NCBI RefSeq assembly: GCF_003627955.1
Contig: NZ_RBWS01000017.1
Span: forward strand, 1-64,000
Length of the DNA stretch: 64,000 bases
DNA from: Sphingobacterium puteale
GTDB lineage: Bacteria > Bacteroidota > Bacteroidia > Sphingobacteriales > Sphingobacteriaceae
Reading direction: 5' to 3'
The translations under genes were made by a program, and so were the position numbers. This document shows, in pieces, positions 7,626 through 16,943 of this stretch; position 1 is the stretch's first letter; each line of letters begins with the position of its first letter. The notes beneath the pieces were generated by a model that was given only the letters and a program-made list of their open reading frames with translations, did not search any database and was not told the origin of the DNA.

Positions 7626-10043
7626 CTATTTTTTCCATTTTAAACGTAAGCTATTGCTCACTACACTAACACTGCTTAAGGCCATTGCCGCTCCGGCGAT
7701 CATAGGATTTAAAAGGAAGCCATTGATCGGAAAGAGTATGCCTGCTGCGAGCGGGATACCGATCACATTGTAAATAAAAGCCCAGAATAAATTTTGTTTA
7801 ATCGTGGTCACCGTTTGTTTTGACAGTCGGATAGCCTGTGGTATTTTAGTTAGATCCGAGGAGATGATGGTCATTTTTGCCACATCCATAGCAATATCAC
7901 TTCCTTTACCCATCGCTATACTGACGTCAGCTGTTGCCAGCGCCGTGCTGTCATTGATACCGTCGCCGACCATGGCCACCACTTTCCCTTGTTGTTGAAG
8001 TTCTTTTACAAAGTCAGCTTTGTGTTGTGGCATAACTTCCGCTTTGTAGTGTTTAATACCGGTTTGTTCGGCAATCGCTTTAGCGGTAGATTCATTATCA
8101 CCCGTCAACATATAAAGTTCAATACCCATGGCCTGCATTTCTTGAATGGCCAATACGGAGGTTTCTTTGATTTTATCGGAAATTGCAATTACCGCAAGTG
8201 TATTTGTACTATTCGCGAACCAGATAACAGTTTTGGACTCTCCACTCCATTGGTCTGCCTGACGCTGCAATCCTGCCGCGACGCTGATTCCATTTTCCAT
8301 CAGAAGTTTCTTATTTCCTACATAATAAGTTTCCGGTCCATAGTTAGCTTTTGCTCCTTTGCCTGTTATGCTATCGAATGCAGCTATCGGCGTGACGCTT
8401 ACACCTTCCAAATGATTGACTACTGCCTCCGCCAGCGGATGCTCTGACTGTTTCTCAATATTCAATAAGATACCGTTTGTGGCATCATCATCGTTTAACC
8501 ATTGGATACCTGTTACCCGTGGTCTTCCCTCCGTTATTGTTCCGGTTTTATCCAATACGATCGCATTGACGCGTTTGGCAAGCTCAAGGCTTTCCGCATC
8601 TTTTATCAAGATACCATGCTCTGCCCCTTTACCTACGCCAACCATGATTGCGGTAGGTGTTGCTAGGCCAAGGGCACAGGGACAGGCGATAACTAATACG
8701 GTAACCGCGGCCAATAAACCTTGTACCAGGCCGTTGTTACCGCCCAAAGTAAGCCACATAGCAAAGGTGAACAGTGCAATGCCAATGACGATCGGAACAA
8801 ATACACCAGCGATTTTATCAACCATTTTTTGTACGGGAGCTTTACTTCCCTGCGCGTCCTGAACCATTTTGATGATCTGAGCTAGCATGGTCTCCTTACC
8901 CACTTTTACAGCGCTAAACTGGAAGCTGCCTTTTTGATTGATCGTACCGGCAAAAACTTTTTCATTTTCTTTTTTCAGAACAGGTACAGGTTCACCGCTC
9001 AACATGCTTTCATCCACGTAGGAATCGCCCGATATGACCGTCCCGTCAACGGCAATTTTTTCACCAGGTTTTACCTGAATGATATCGCCAACATTGACCG
9101 CTGCTATAGCAACCTGTCTTTCAGATCCGTCTGCTTGTATTACCATCACTGTCTTGGGCTGCAAGCCCATCAGCTTTTTTATGGCTGATGAGGTATTGCC
9201 TTTGGCTTTCTCTTCGAGCAATTTCCCGAGCAAAATAAAAGCAATTACCACAGCGGCAGCTTCAAAATACACATGTGCATGCAAGCCGCGTTGGTGCCAA
9301 AAATTGGCAAACAGCATATTGAAAACACTAAATATATAAGCAATCCCAGTACTTAACGCGACTAGGGTATCCATATTGGCTGAACCATGTTTTGCTTGTT
9401 TCCATGCATTGATAAAAAAGTCTTTTCCCAACCAGAGTACGACAGGTGTCGCAAAGAACCACATAATCGGGTTCGCATAAGGCATATCCATAAAGAACAT
9501 GCCAATTGCCACCACTGGTAGGGACAGGATGACAGCCCACATTGTTTTGGTTTTGAGTGTTCTAAATTTTGCAGCGTGAATTGACTCCAGGGTTTCTTGT
9601 TGTGTGGCTTCGTCTTCTACCAATAAATCATAGCCGCCGGCTTGAACAGCTTTCTGGATTTTCGTAGCATCAGTTATATTTGGAAGATATTCGACAGTCA
9701 AGTTTCCGGTGGCAAAATTTACGGAAGCATTAACTACCCCCTGTTCGTATTTAACCATACTCTCGGCGCTACTTGCACAGGAAGCACAGGTCATTCCCAA
9801 TACAGGAAAAGTTTTTGTTATCGTAGATACGCCGTAACCAAGGTCTTTGACAGCCTTTACAGCAGCAGCAACAACTTCGGTGCCCTTGACAGTAATAGCT
9901 GCCCTACGATTATTTAATTCTACGTTGTGGCTCTCAATCCCTTTTATCAGGGCCAGTTCTTTCTCAACAATTAATGCGCAATGTTCGCTTTCGACATCTT
10001 CCAATGGAATGTAAATTGTCTCTTTATAATTATTTGTAGCCAT
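7626..10043 (-). CDS. copA: Copper-translocating P1B-type ATPase
   Basis: About 805 residues from the start at 10043 (MATNNYKETIY), chosen over an upstream Met at 10082 because the extra 13 residues look non-coding. The order is a degenerate first HMA-like domain without CxxC, a second HMA domain with GMTCASC (Cys86, Cys89), transmembrane segments, the actuator motif SGEPVPV, the CPC metal site at 454-456, phosphorylated Asp498 in DKTGT, the SEHPLAEA nucleotide-binding motif and the GDGINDS hinge. It exports Cu(I) across the inner membrane. An HMA chaperone gene follows. Confidence 0.93.
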   Translation of the reverse strand: MATNNYKETIYIPLEDVESEHCALIVEKELALIKGIESHNVELNNRRAAITVKGTEVVAAAVKAVKDLGYGVSTITKTFPVLGMTCASCASSAESMVKYEQGVVNASVNFATGNLTVEYLPNITDATKIQKAVQAGGYDLLVEDEATQQETLESIHAAKFRTLKTKTMWAVILSLPVVAIGMFFMDMPYANPIMWFFATPVVLWLGKDFFINAWKQAKHGSANMDTLVALSTGIAYIFSVFNMLFANFWHQRGLHAHVYFEAAAVVIAFILLGKLLEEKAKGNTSSAIKKLMGLQPKTVMVIQADGSERQVAIAAVNVGDIIQVKPGEKIAVDGTVISGDSYVDESMLSGEPVPVLKKENEKVFAGTINQKGSFQFSAVKVGKETMLAQIIKMVQDAQGSKAPVQKMVDKIAGVFVPIVIGIALFTFAMWLTLGGNNGLVQGLLAAVTVLVIACPCALGLATPTAIMVGVGKGAEHGILIKDAESLELAKRVNAIVLDKTGTITEGRPRVTGIQWLNDDDATNGILLNIEKQSEHPLAEAVVNHLEGVSVTPIAAFDSITGKGAKANYGPETYYVGNKKLLMENGISVAAGLQRQADQWSGESKTVIWFANSTNTLAVIAISDKIKETSVLAIQEMQAMGIELYMLTGDNESTAKAIAEQTGIKHYKAEVMPQHKADFVKELQQQGKVVAMVGDGINDSTALATADVSIAMGKGSDIAMDVAKMTIISSDLTKIPQAIRLSKQTVTTIKQNLFWAFIYNVIGIPLAAGILFPINGFLLNPMIAGAAMALSSVSVVSNSLRLKWKK

Positions 10044-10071
10044 ATCTGTATGTTTAATCTTACCATACAAA

Positions 10072-10081
10072 TGTGCGCACA
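10072..10081. promoter_or_regulatory. Short palindrome upstream of copper ATPase
   Basis: TGTGCGCACA is a perfect 10-bp palindrome 28-38 nt before the chosen ATPase start. Its position suits an operator or a leader element. No regulator gene adjoins it, and a chance occurrence is possible. Confidence 0.3.
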
Positions 10082-10279
10082 AACTGCTCGGAAATCTTTA
10101 TGGAATTATGGGATTGATTTGTAAAATTATGGCCTGTTTGACCGGAAAATTTGGGGAAATATTGCAGAGAAAACTTCAAAATCCTTGACAGTTAAGGGAT
10201 TGAAAATACTTGCACTACTTTTGCTGCGCGTCATACAAGTTGTAAGGAAGAATGAGATTAAATCATAATCTTTTTATGT

Positions 10280-10295
10280 TGACAGTCAGCTGTCA
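10280..10295. promoter_or_regulatory. Inverted repeat upstream of VOC gene
   Basis: TGACAG and CTGTCA arms are separated by 4 nt and lie 43 nt before the ATG at 10339. The dyad could be a repressor site for the VOC gene or for the divergent copper operon. Confidence 0.3.
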
Positions 10296-10338
10296 GTCCG
10301 ATGATCTAACTTTGTCCAGCAATAAAAAATTTAATACA

Positions 10339-10734
10339 ATGAAATTTCAATCCAATAGAATTATTACAAGTGATATCAGGAGATCTGTAGCATTTTACGA
10401 AAAGGCTTTAGCAGTTGATGCCCATTGGTTTACAGCAGATTTTGCGGAATTGTCCATAAATGCCTTTACACTGGCTATTGGCAGTACGCAAACATTACAG
10501 TTATTTGGCGATGACTTGCCAATTCATAGTGATAAATCAGCTATCATCATGGAATTTAGGGTAAGTGATGTGGATGAAGAGTATTTACGGATAAAAGATA
10601 TCACGGAAAAAATCATTCAAAAGCCTACCACGATGCCTTGGGGAAACCGTTCACTGTTATTCTGTGATCCTGATGGAAATCTGCTGAACTTCTTCACTCC
10701 GGTAAGTCCTGCGGCCATTCAAAAATTTAGTTAG
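10339..10734 (+). CDS. VOC (glyoxalase/bleomycin-resistance fold) protein
   Basis: The 131-residue protein begins MKFQSNRIITSDIRRSVAFYEKAL, the usual first beta-alpha unit of the vicinal oxygen chelate fold, and ends with the second unit RSLLFCDPDGNLLNFFTP. A longer open frame begins at 10252, but the 29 extra residues match nothing, so the internal ATG is preferred. VOC proteins include isomerases, dioxygenases and drug-binding proteins. Its specific role is not evident. It is divergent from the copper ATPase. Confidence 0.8.
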   Translation: MKFQSNRIITSDIRRSVAFYEKALAVDAHWFTADFAELSINAFTLAIGSTQTLQLFGDDLPIHSDKSAIIMEFRVSDVDEEYLRIKDITEKIIQKPTTMPWGNRSLLFCDPDGNLLNFFTPVSPAAIQKFS

Positions 10735-10824
10735 GTTTTATCGTTCATTCCATGCCCTGATGTTATTTTCTTTTTGGTTATTTCCCGATCAAGAAAATGT
10801 ATATAAACTATATAGCGCGTATTT

Positions 10825-11919
10825 ATGAGTCTTATCAAGGATGTCTATTCCACCAGCTTCTACCAACAACTAGCAGATCAGTTTAACGTCGTAAAACCTG
10901 ATTTCGATGGCAAGCAATTTATCAAGCGAATTTTTAGCACTAATTTTAATGATTTGGAGTGGAAGGAACGGACAAAACACAGCACACAGACCCTACATGA
11001 ATTTATGCCACCCGATTTTGAAGAAGCAGTTGAATTGATCAATCAGGTTGTTAAAAATGCCATTGCAGCGGGTTATTCTGGTGGTCTCGAATATATTATT
11101 TTTCCCGACTATATTGAAACTTACGGTATTGACCATTTTGAATTGGCAGTACAGTCATTTGAATTAGTTACCACCTTCATAACCTGTGAATTTGCGGTTC
11201 GTCCCTTTATCATCAAATACAAAGAGCGGATGATCGCTGTTATGGAAAAATGGGCTGAAAGTCCGCATGCTGCGGTTCGTCGTTTGGCAAGTGAAGGTAT
11301 TCGACCACGATTGCCCTGGGCAATGGCTATCCCCTTTTTGAAGCAAGATCCGACGCCAATTTTACCCATTCTGAACTTGTTAAAAAATGATGTTTCTGAA
11401 AGCGTAAGAAAAAGTGTCGCCAATAATTTAAATGATATCTCGAAAGACCATCCGGTTATTTTATTGGATATAGCCCGACATTGGAAAGGGATTAGTAGAG
11501 ATACAGACGCAATTATCAAACATGCTAGCCGTACATTGCTCAAGCGAGGGCATCCCGATATTCTGCACTATTATGGTTTGGATGGTGCAGATTTCAATAT
11601 CACCGATTTATACATTGAAACTCCGGTCGTAAAAATTGGTGGGCAGGTCAGTTTCTCTTTTCAGATTGAAAATACTCGGCCGCACCCCAAAGCACTCCGG
11701 CTGGAGTATGGACTGTATTATCAAAAATCAAATGGCTTATTATCACGCAAAGTATTCAAAATTAGTGAGCGGATCTACCAGGGATCTGAAATCAATCGGA
11801 TCTTACGAAAACAATCATTTAAAGTGATTACCACACGAAAATTTTACACGGGTAGACACAAAATTTCCATTATTGTCAATGGACAGGAAACATTGATGAC
11901 GGATTTTGAACTGATATAA
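10825..11919 (+). CDS. DNA alkylation repair / HEAT-repeat protein (AlkD-like)
   Basis: The 364-residue protein resembles the larger AlkD/AlkC-related HEAT-like proteins: an N-terminal helical part with KRIFSTNFNDLEWKERTKHSTQTLHEFMP, HEAT-like repeats containing MEKWAESPHAAVRRLASEG and ESVRKSVANNLNDISKDHP, and a beta-rich C-terminal tail of about 90 residues. Family members are glycosylases that remove alkylated purines. The tail resembles the immunoglobulin-like extension seen in some AlkC-type proteins. It is monocistronic. Confidence 0.8.
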   Translation: MSLIKDVYSTSFYQQLADQFNVVKPDFDGKQFIKRIFSTNFNDLEWKERTKHSTQTLHEFMPPDFEEAVELINQVVKNAIAAGYSGGLEYIIFPDYIETYGIDHFELAVQSFELVTTFITCEFAVRPFIIKYKERMIAVMEKWAESPHAAVRRLASEGIRPRLPWAMAIPFLKQDPTPILPILNLLKNDVSESVRKSVANNLNDISKDHPVILLDIARHWKGISRDTDAIIKHASRTLLKRGHPDILHYYGLDGADFNITDLYIETPVVKIGGQVSFSFQIENTRPHPKALRLEYGLYYQKSNGLLSRKVFKISERIYQGSEINRILRKQSFKVITTRKFYTGRHKISIIVNGQETLMTDFELI

Positions 11920-12210
11920 GTTTTCATCAGGAGCAGTAGAGTATGTATGGTGCGAATGAATGCGTCAGTATCGAAACCTATATGAAAATGATCAAGTATT
12001 TCTATTATTATTAAGGAAATATGATGAATGGTCTTCCGATTAACAAGGTCATTATACGCTGGTAAGGAATAGTGGCTGAGGGAATGTTCATTAAAAATTA
12101 TCTTAGTGTTAAATTAGATTCGATTCAAATTGCAATTAGATCCTGATAAAGAGACTGAAAGCGAAGTTTTAAAATTATCTTTAACGTGCCAAATATAATG
12201 AGCAACAAAA

Positions 12211-12795
12211 ATGGAAAAAATAAGAACTTTTCAGCAATATGAGCTAAATAAAATTAGGAAAAATGTTAAAGATAGCGGACTGCAATTCGAAAAGTTTGGG
12301 AGATCTTCAAATATAATGGACTATTCCGATAGGGAAATCAATGAGATGATCCTAGGAATCTATAAGGATAGTAAACATCTACTGGTTGACGGAGAATATT
12401 TTATCGATGTTTCTACAGTTCAGAAAGCGAGCTGTATTTTAACGGATGTATCCTATTCTCGTCGGATAAAACCTGATAAAACATCTCCGATCAAACTAAA
12501 AGATATCAGAAACTTTTATATTGAGGATTATTTTGTGGAAACAAGTGAAAAGTTCTCAAATTCCTATAAACACAGAATTACGGGTTACCTGAAAAAAATT
12601 GGCGGTATTAGTCTTGGAAAAGGAAAGTACAGTCATTCTTATTCTATCCCAAATGACTTCAAAACTTTCTATAAGGGCATTCCGCTAGACCTCTTCTATC
12701 CAATCCAGCATTATATTAATGGCTTGTTTTTTGCTGATGATTACCATGTGGCAACATTTGAAGTAGTTGGTAATCTTACAATTACCGACGAATAG
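12211..12795 (+). CDS. Hypothetical protein, 194 residues
   Basis: No family was recognised. The protein is soluble and basic at the N-terminus (MEKIRTFQQYELNKIRKNV), with mixed alpha/beta composition and aromatic-rich segments such as NFYIEDYFVETSEKF and YSHSYSIPNDFKTFYKG. It has no signal peptide and no membrane segment. It follows a 290-bp spacer with no recognised gene and precedes a short hairpin with a T run. Good codon continuity and the terminator support a real gene. Confidence 0.6.
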   Translation: MEKIRTFQQYELNKIRKNVKDSGLQFEKFGRSSNIMDYSDREINEMILGIYKDSKHLLVDGEYFIDVSTVQKASCILTDVSYSRRIKPDKTSPIKLKDIRNFYIEDYFVETSEKFSNSYKHRITGYLKKIGGISLGKGKYSHSYSIPNDFKTFYKGIPLDLFYPIQHYINGLFFADDYHVATFEVVGNLTITDE

Positions 12796-12798
12796 TAT

Positions 12799-12820
12799 AC
12801 GCTGTTTCGCGTTTTTTTTT
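12799..12820 (+). terminator. Short intrinsic terminator
   Basis: A 4-bp ACGC/GCGT stem with a 6-nt loop is followed at once by nine or more T residues. It is just after the stop of the hypothetical gene. The stem is short, so efficiency is uncertain. Confidence 0.5.
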
Positions 12821-12855
12821 CGTAAATTTAAGTTGCACGCTGATATAAGTAAGAT

Positions 12856-13416
12856 ATGAGAAAAGTAATTGCGGCAATTAATATGAGCTTGGATGGTTTT
12901 TGTGACCATAATTCGGTGGTTGCAGATGATGAAATTCATTCGCACTATACAAACTTATTGTTCGGGGCCGACACCATACTATATGGCCGGATAACCTATC
13001 AGCTTATGGAGTATTGGCGTCCATTTTTAACAAAGTCCAGTGGTAACAGATCCATGGATGAATTTGCCCATGCTATGGACAGAATATCAAAAATCGTGTT
13101 TTCGAGAACTCTTAATAACGTGGATTGGAGTAGCGCTAGATTAGCGCACCGAAATATATTGGATGAAGTTATTGCGTTAAAACAACAATCTGGTAAGGAT
13201 ATTTTGGTAGGTAGCCCAAGTTTAATCGTGGCATTAACAAATTGCGATCTGATAGATGAATATCAAATTTGTATCCATCCTGTTATAGTTGGAGGCGGTT
13301 TACCGCTGTTTATGAACCTAAACCGGCAGATAGTGCTCAAGCACCTGAAAACAAAAACTTTTAATGGCGGAGCATTACTCATTTATTATAAACCAGAAAA
13401 CCGTGAACAAAACTGA
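12856..13416 (+). CDS. Dihydrofolate reductase family protein (RibD C-terminal-like)
   Basis: The 186-residue protein has the fold typical of the RibD-C/DHFR-like family: start MRKVIAAINMSLDGFCDH, then DTILYGRITYQLMEYW, a central VFSRTL strand, and a GKDILVGSPSLIVALTNCDLIDEYQICIHP stretch with the VIVGGGLPLF loop that binds the dinucleotide. These are NADPH-dependent reductases of unknown substrate in most bacteria. It is probably monocistronic. Confidence 0.88.
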   Translation: MRKVIAAINMSLDGFCDHNSVVADDEIHSHYTNLLFGADTILYGRITYQLMEYWRPFLTKSSGNRSMDEFAHAMDRISKIVFSRTLNNVDWSSARLAHRNILDEVIALKQQSGKDILVGSPSLIVALTNCDLIDEYQICIHPVIVGGGLPLFMNLNRQIVLKHLKTKTFNGGALLIYYKPENREQN

Positions 13417-14350
13417 GCGTTAGGTGATTTTTGGTTTATTATGCACCATGATCGGAAACTAAAAGCATGGCGCTATCGTATTCCTTCAGTTTCTTTAATT
13501 TTTATTCAGAAGATTTAAAATATAATTAGTGCTGCGTACAATTGTATTGTCGTAAGCGTTGATAAGCTCATCTTTGGAGCAATTTCAATTTCACACTATT
13601 CTCTTGCAAAAAAGTTTAAAGGTTTCAAATTGAGCAGGGTATTTTTACTATAAGTAGATCCATGGCTATAGTAACAGGTTTCCTAAGCGGCAATCTGATT
13701 TTTTACAAGACTTAACTATCCCAAGGGTTTGTAGTCTTCAAGCTACAGTTTTGGCTACCGAGATACTCACTTTTATAACAAGGCATGACTTTTGTCAACT
13801 AAAATTTATAAGTAATAAATAAAAAAAAGATCATGAGAAGAACACCCTATACTACAACAGTTATTGTCCTATTGGTATTATGTGTGGTAGTACTAATGAC
13901 AACCTGTGCAAGAATTGTATAAATACCTATACATATCTGATTCATTAGGTCAGTCAATAAAAGTCAAAACGCATATAGCCCTTAGGCGTACGCTCCTGCC
14001 CTCTTCTAAATGAGGGAAATTACTTTGTGTGCCATATTTCAAATTAAATAATTGGTTATAAATCCTATTAATTATCGAACTCACGCATCCTAGAATCTGT
14101 ATGACATCTTCTTTACGAATTCCGTCTATATTATATCAAGCGTAGGTTCTTTCTTTCCGCTAGATTTAATCGGTTATCATTACTTGCTTGTGCCCGACAA
14201 CTTACATTGCCAAGCTTAGCTACCTGAAATATAACAAATTAATTTTCGGAACAAGAGATATTGTTGATTACAATTAATCAAGAATGAGGAAAATTGAGTA
14301 GTTAAAGTACACATTAGGTGTTTTAGATATTGGGATCGTTAGCATAAAAA
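13417..14350. other. 934-bp gene-poor region
   Basis: Apart from one 29-codon frame at 13833-13922, this AT-rich stretch shows no convincing gene, RNA or repeat. A 19-codon minus-strand tail near 13450-13510 looks faintly like the end of an ABC-F ATPase but is too short to call. Confidence 0.5.
13833..13922 (+). CDS. Very small membrane or lipoprotein peptide, 29 residues
   Basis: This short frame encodes MRRTPYTTT, then a strongly hydrophobic run VIVLLVLCVVVLM, then TTCARIV before the stop. The architecture is a basic start, one membrane span and a terminal Cys in a lipobox-like position. An A-rich stretch with AAAAGATC precedes the ATG. No family was recognised. It may be a genuine micropeptide or a remnant. 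Confidence 0.4.
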   Translation: MRRTPYTTTVIVLLVLCVVVLMTTCARIV

Positions 14351-15535
14351 CTAAGAAACAGACTTTTTAAGCGTAATGACAGTGATCTCTGGCCATACGC
14401 CGATTCTGCCCTTTAGTCCATGATAGCCAAAACCACGGTTAACATACAGATATTTACCCTGTTTTTGATATAATCCGGCCCACTGTTTATAAAAATATTG
14501 GATCGGACTCCATTTAAACCCAAAAAGCTCGATTCCAAATTGCATGCCGTGTGTATGTCCGGCCAGCGTCAAATGTACATGTTGATCATGCGTCAGGGTG
14601 ACCCTGTCCCAATGCGAGGGATCATGTGACATCAATATTTTAAAGGATTCAGCTGGTAAAGCGGACGTTGCCTTACCGAGGTCTCCATATTGATGAAAAC
14701 CACCCTTTCCCCAGTTTTCCACACCGATTAATGCGATGCTCGCTCCTTTATTTTCAATTTTGATAGATTCATTCAGCAAGAGCTTAAATCCCATTTCCTG
14801 ATGAATTTCTTTTAATCTGTCGAGATTAGATGCCTTCAATTCGGCATTATCCCATCGGGTATAATCTCCGTAATCGTGGTTCCCAAGTACCGAAAATTTA
14901 CCAAATGGTGCCTTTAGAAGTGTAAAATCTGAAATCCATGCTTCCATCTCGGCAGCCTTGTTATTAACAAGATCTCCTGTAAACACTAGGAGATCACTAT
15001 TTTGTGCGTTTGCCAAGGCTATTCCCTTGCGCACGCCATTAACGTCCGATAAACTGCCAGAATGAATATCTGAAATTTGTGTGATTTTAAATCCGTCGAA
15101 TGCATCTGGAAGATCCGGAAAACTTAAGATTTCTTTCCTGACCCGATAAAAATGCTTTCCTCTTGTAAGACCGAAAGCGATAACAAGTAAGGTCAGGGCT
15201 GCACATATAAGAACAAATTCGCTTAGATATATATTTCGAGGTGGAAAGCCCTGTACCATACGCAGTAAATCTTCAGTCAATAAAATTGGCAAGGCCACTA
15301 GCTTCGGTATATACACAATTAAAAAAGTGGTAACTAAATCGCCTGCCTGCCGCTGAATATCCTGACCTTGTCGTTGGAGAAAAATCAGCTTTGCGACACC
15401 AATGAGCAATAATATATCTATACACCAATACGCGTAGTGTAGAAAGGGGCTATGAAAAACCGTAGTAAACGCTTGAAAAAAATAAATATCACCAAGTATA
15501 AATACCATGAATATAAACATCAGTCTCTTTGCCAT
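14351..15535 (-). CDS. Membrane-anchored metallophosphoesterase (YkuE-like)
   Basis: The 394-residue protein has four predicted hydrophobic segments in residues 1-125, then a calcineurin-like phosphoesterase domain with all metal motifs: SDIHSG (Asp156, His158), GDLVNN (Asp188), GNHDYG (Asn219, His220), SHDPSHW and AGHTHGMQFG. The arrangement matches YkuE-type enzymes, some of which act on UDP-diacylglucosamine or other phosphoesters at the membrane. The actual substrate is unknown. It is read alone. Confidence 0.9.
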   Translation of the reverse strand: MAKRLMFIFMVFILGDIYFFQAFTTVFHSPFLHYAYWCIDILLLIGVAKLIFLQRQGQDIQRQAGDLVTTFLIVYIPKLVALPILLTEDLLRMVQGFPPRNIYLSEFVLICAALTLLVIAFGLTRGKHFYRVRKEILSFPDLPDAFDGFKITQISDIHSGSLSDVNGVRKGIALANAQNSDLLVFTGDLVNNKAAEMEAWISDFTLLKAPFGKFSVLGNHDYGDYTRWDNAELKASNLDRLKEIHQEMGFKLLLNESIKIENKGASIALIGVENWGKGGFHQYGDLGKATSALPAESFKILMSHDPSHWDRVTLTHDQHVHLTLAGHTHGMQFGIELFGFKWSPIQYFYKQWAGLYQKQGKYLYVNRGFGYHGLKGRIGVWPEITVITLKKSVS

Positions 15536-15833
15536 TTTTGAATCGTTTAAATCTAAGCGGGCGAAAGATATGCCAAAAATAGCCTGAGAGAAAATGAATG
15601 TCTTCTTGCACTAGATATTGATTTCTGTGTGACAATAGGTTGTGTAATCACCTGATGCCCATGGGATAATTGACAGATTGACATGCTCTCCATTAGCACT
15701 TGAATAAGAAAAAGAGCGGTTCCTTTTGGTAACTGGGCAAATGATATTATACAGACAGTCATTTTCTTATACATGTTCATGATAGGAAGTATGAATAAGA
15801 AATAATTGATCATTGGCAGTCTACTGCCTATTA

Positions 15834-16168
15834 TTACTGATGAACTGGCTGAGCCAAACCTATAAATAATCCTTCCACCCCAGGAATATAACAAAGACGG
15901 AAAGCATTTTCGTACTGTACAAACTCTCCGACAGTTGAACTCCATGTTTGACAAGTCTACTTAATCGCTTATCAATATGCAATCGATAAATATTGCTCTT
16001 AAGTAACCTAATGAATTCATTGGGCCGTTCGGATGGTCAGATATGACAGATTATACTGCCTCCTTCAAGTTTTAGGCCGAGTTCCGTTAAAAATAAAATG
16101 GCTTTGTCGAGGGGGTCTACGACGATACCAATATTGTGCATTCTTAGTAATTTGCTCTGTTGTGCCAT
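15834..16168 (-). pseudogene. Decayed VOC/glyoxalase gene
   Basis: On the minus strand, the frame from the ATG at 16168 reads MAQQSKLLRMHNIGIVVDPL and continues through FLTELGLKLEGG, the start of a VOC protein, then stops at 16037. Further on, other frames give LVKHGVQL and then VGEFVQYENAFRLCYIPG and GLFIGLAQPV up to a stop at 15834-15836, which match the C-terminal half of the same family. The total of 335 nt is shorter than a normal 400-450-nt gene and not divisible by three. Internal deletion plus frameshifts are inferred. It lies 24 nt downstream of a TetR gene, which probably once controlled it. Confidence 0.75.
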
Positions 16169-16192
16169 AGCAATATATTTAAGAAATAAAGT

Positions 16193-16858
16193 TTATTTCA
16201 GTGAATTGTTCTCAGATGAAGTTTCTTTTGTCTGTTCTCCGTATGCCCAGGAAAGAATTGTTTTAACCGCATTGCGTATTCTGTTTAATCCGTCTTCATT
16301 TAATTCAATTTCACAAAAGGTGCTATCCGTATTTATTGAATGTAGTACTAAATAATAAATTCCTGCTGTTAAAATACTACTAATAGCCCTTAAATCAACA
16401 TTTTTATCTTTCATTTCCTGATCAGCAAATGCAAAAAACAAAGCGCTCATCTTTTCACGTTCTCTGGTAATCTGAGACATAATTTCAGATTTTTCACTTA
16501 TTTGCCACAGAACTGCTTTTTGCATTTCAGTATTCTCCAAAAAACTGTCCATTTGGTTTAATAACAACGATTCCAAAAAACCTTTTGATCCTTCCGTTGG
16601 TGCGGTGCCGAAGTATTCAACAGCACCGAGAGTTGCTGATACCCAATAATCTTTACTTCTGATGTATGTTTCCACTAAATTGTCAACCGAACCGAAATAA
16701 AGTGAAATAAGTTTCCTGTCAACACCAGCAGTTTTAGAAATGTTTGCTATTGTCAAACCTGTGTACCCTTTATCTCTAAGCACTTGGCCTACAGATAAGA
16801 TAAGTTTGTTCATGGTACGTTCTTTATCGTTCTTCTCTCCTTTATAAGTTTTACGCAT
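16193..16858 (-). CDS. TetR/AcrR family transcriptional regulator
   Basis: The 221-residue protein has an N-terminal TetR helix-turn-helix: LILSVGQVLRDKGYTGLTIANISKTAGVDRKLISLYFGSVDNLVETYI. The remaining 160 residues are all-helical, as in ligand-binding domains of this family. It lies 85 nt downstream of an alpha-oxoamine synthase gene on the same strand and just upstream of a dead VOC gene. The two Met residues within the first 16 are alternative starts. The ligand is unknown. Confidence 0.88.
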   Translation of the reverse strand: MRKTYKGEKNDKERTMNKLILSVGQVLRDKGYTGLTIANISKTAGVDRKLISLYFGSVDNLVETYIRSKDYWVSATLGAVEYFGTAPTEGSKGFLESLLLNQMDSFLENTEMQKAVLWQISEKSEIMSQITREREKMSALFFAFADQEMKDKNVDLRAISSILTAGIYYLVLHSINTDSTFCEIELNEDGLNRIRNAVKTILSWAYGEQTKETSSENNSLK

Positions 16859-16943
16859 CTGTTGTCTATATGGTATTGATCTGAATACCTAAAATTAATG
16901 ATTCAGATCAATATAATAAATAATAAAAAATTATATAATTAAT

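Noticed and set aside
13441-13515. Minus-strand LKKLKEYDSAMLLVSDHGA, similar to the end of ABC-F ATPases
   Set aside because: Only 19 codons, with a stop just upstream; chance similarity cannot be excluded.
15600-15780. Minus-strand stretch reading VTKRNRSFSYSS and GEHVNLSIIPWASGDYTTYC to a stop
   Set aside because: It looks like the tail of a beta-rich protein, but there is no start and no recognised family, so it was not called as a separate pseudogene.
15553-15954. 133-codon frame on the minus strand, once thought a gene
   Set aside because: It overlaps the VOC pseudogene in another frame, its composition (many Ser, Arg, Cys) is not protein-like, and it matches no family.
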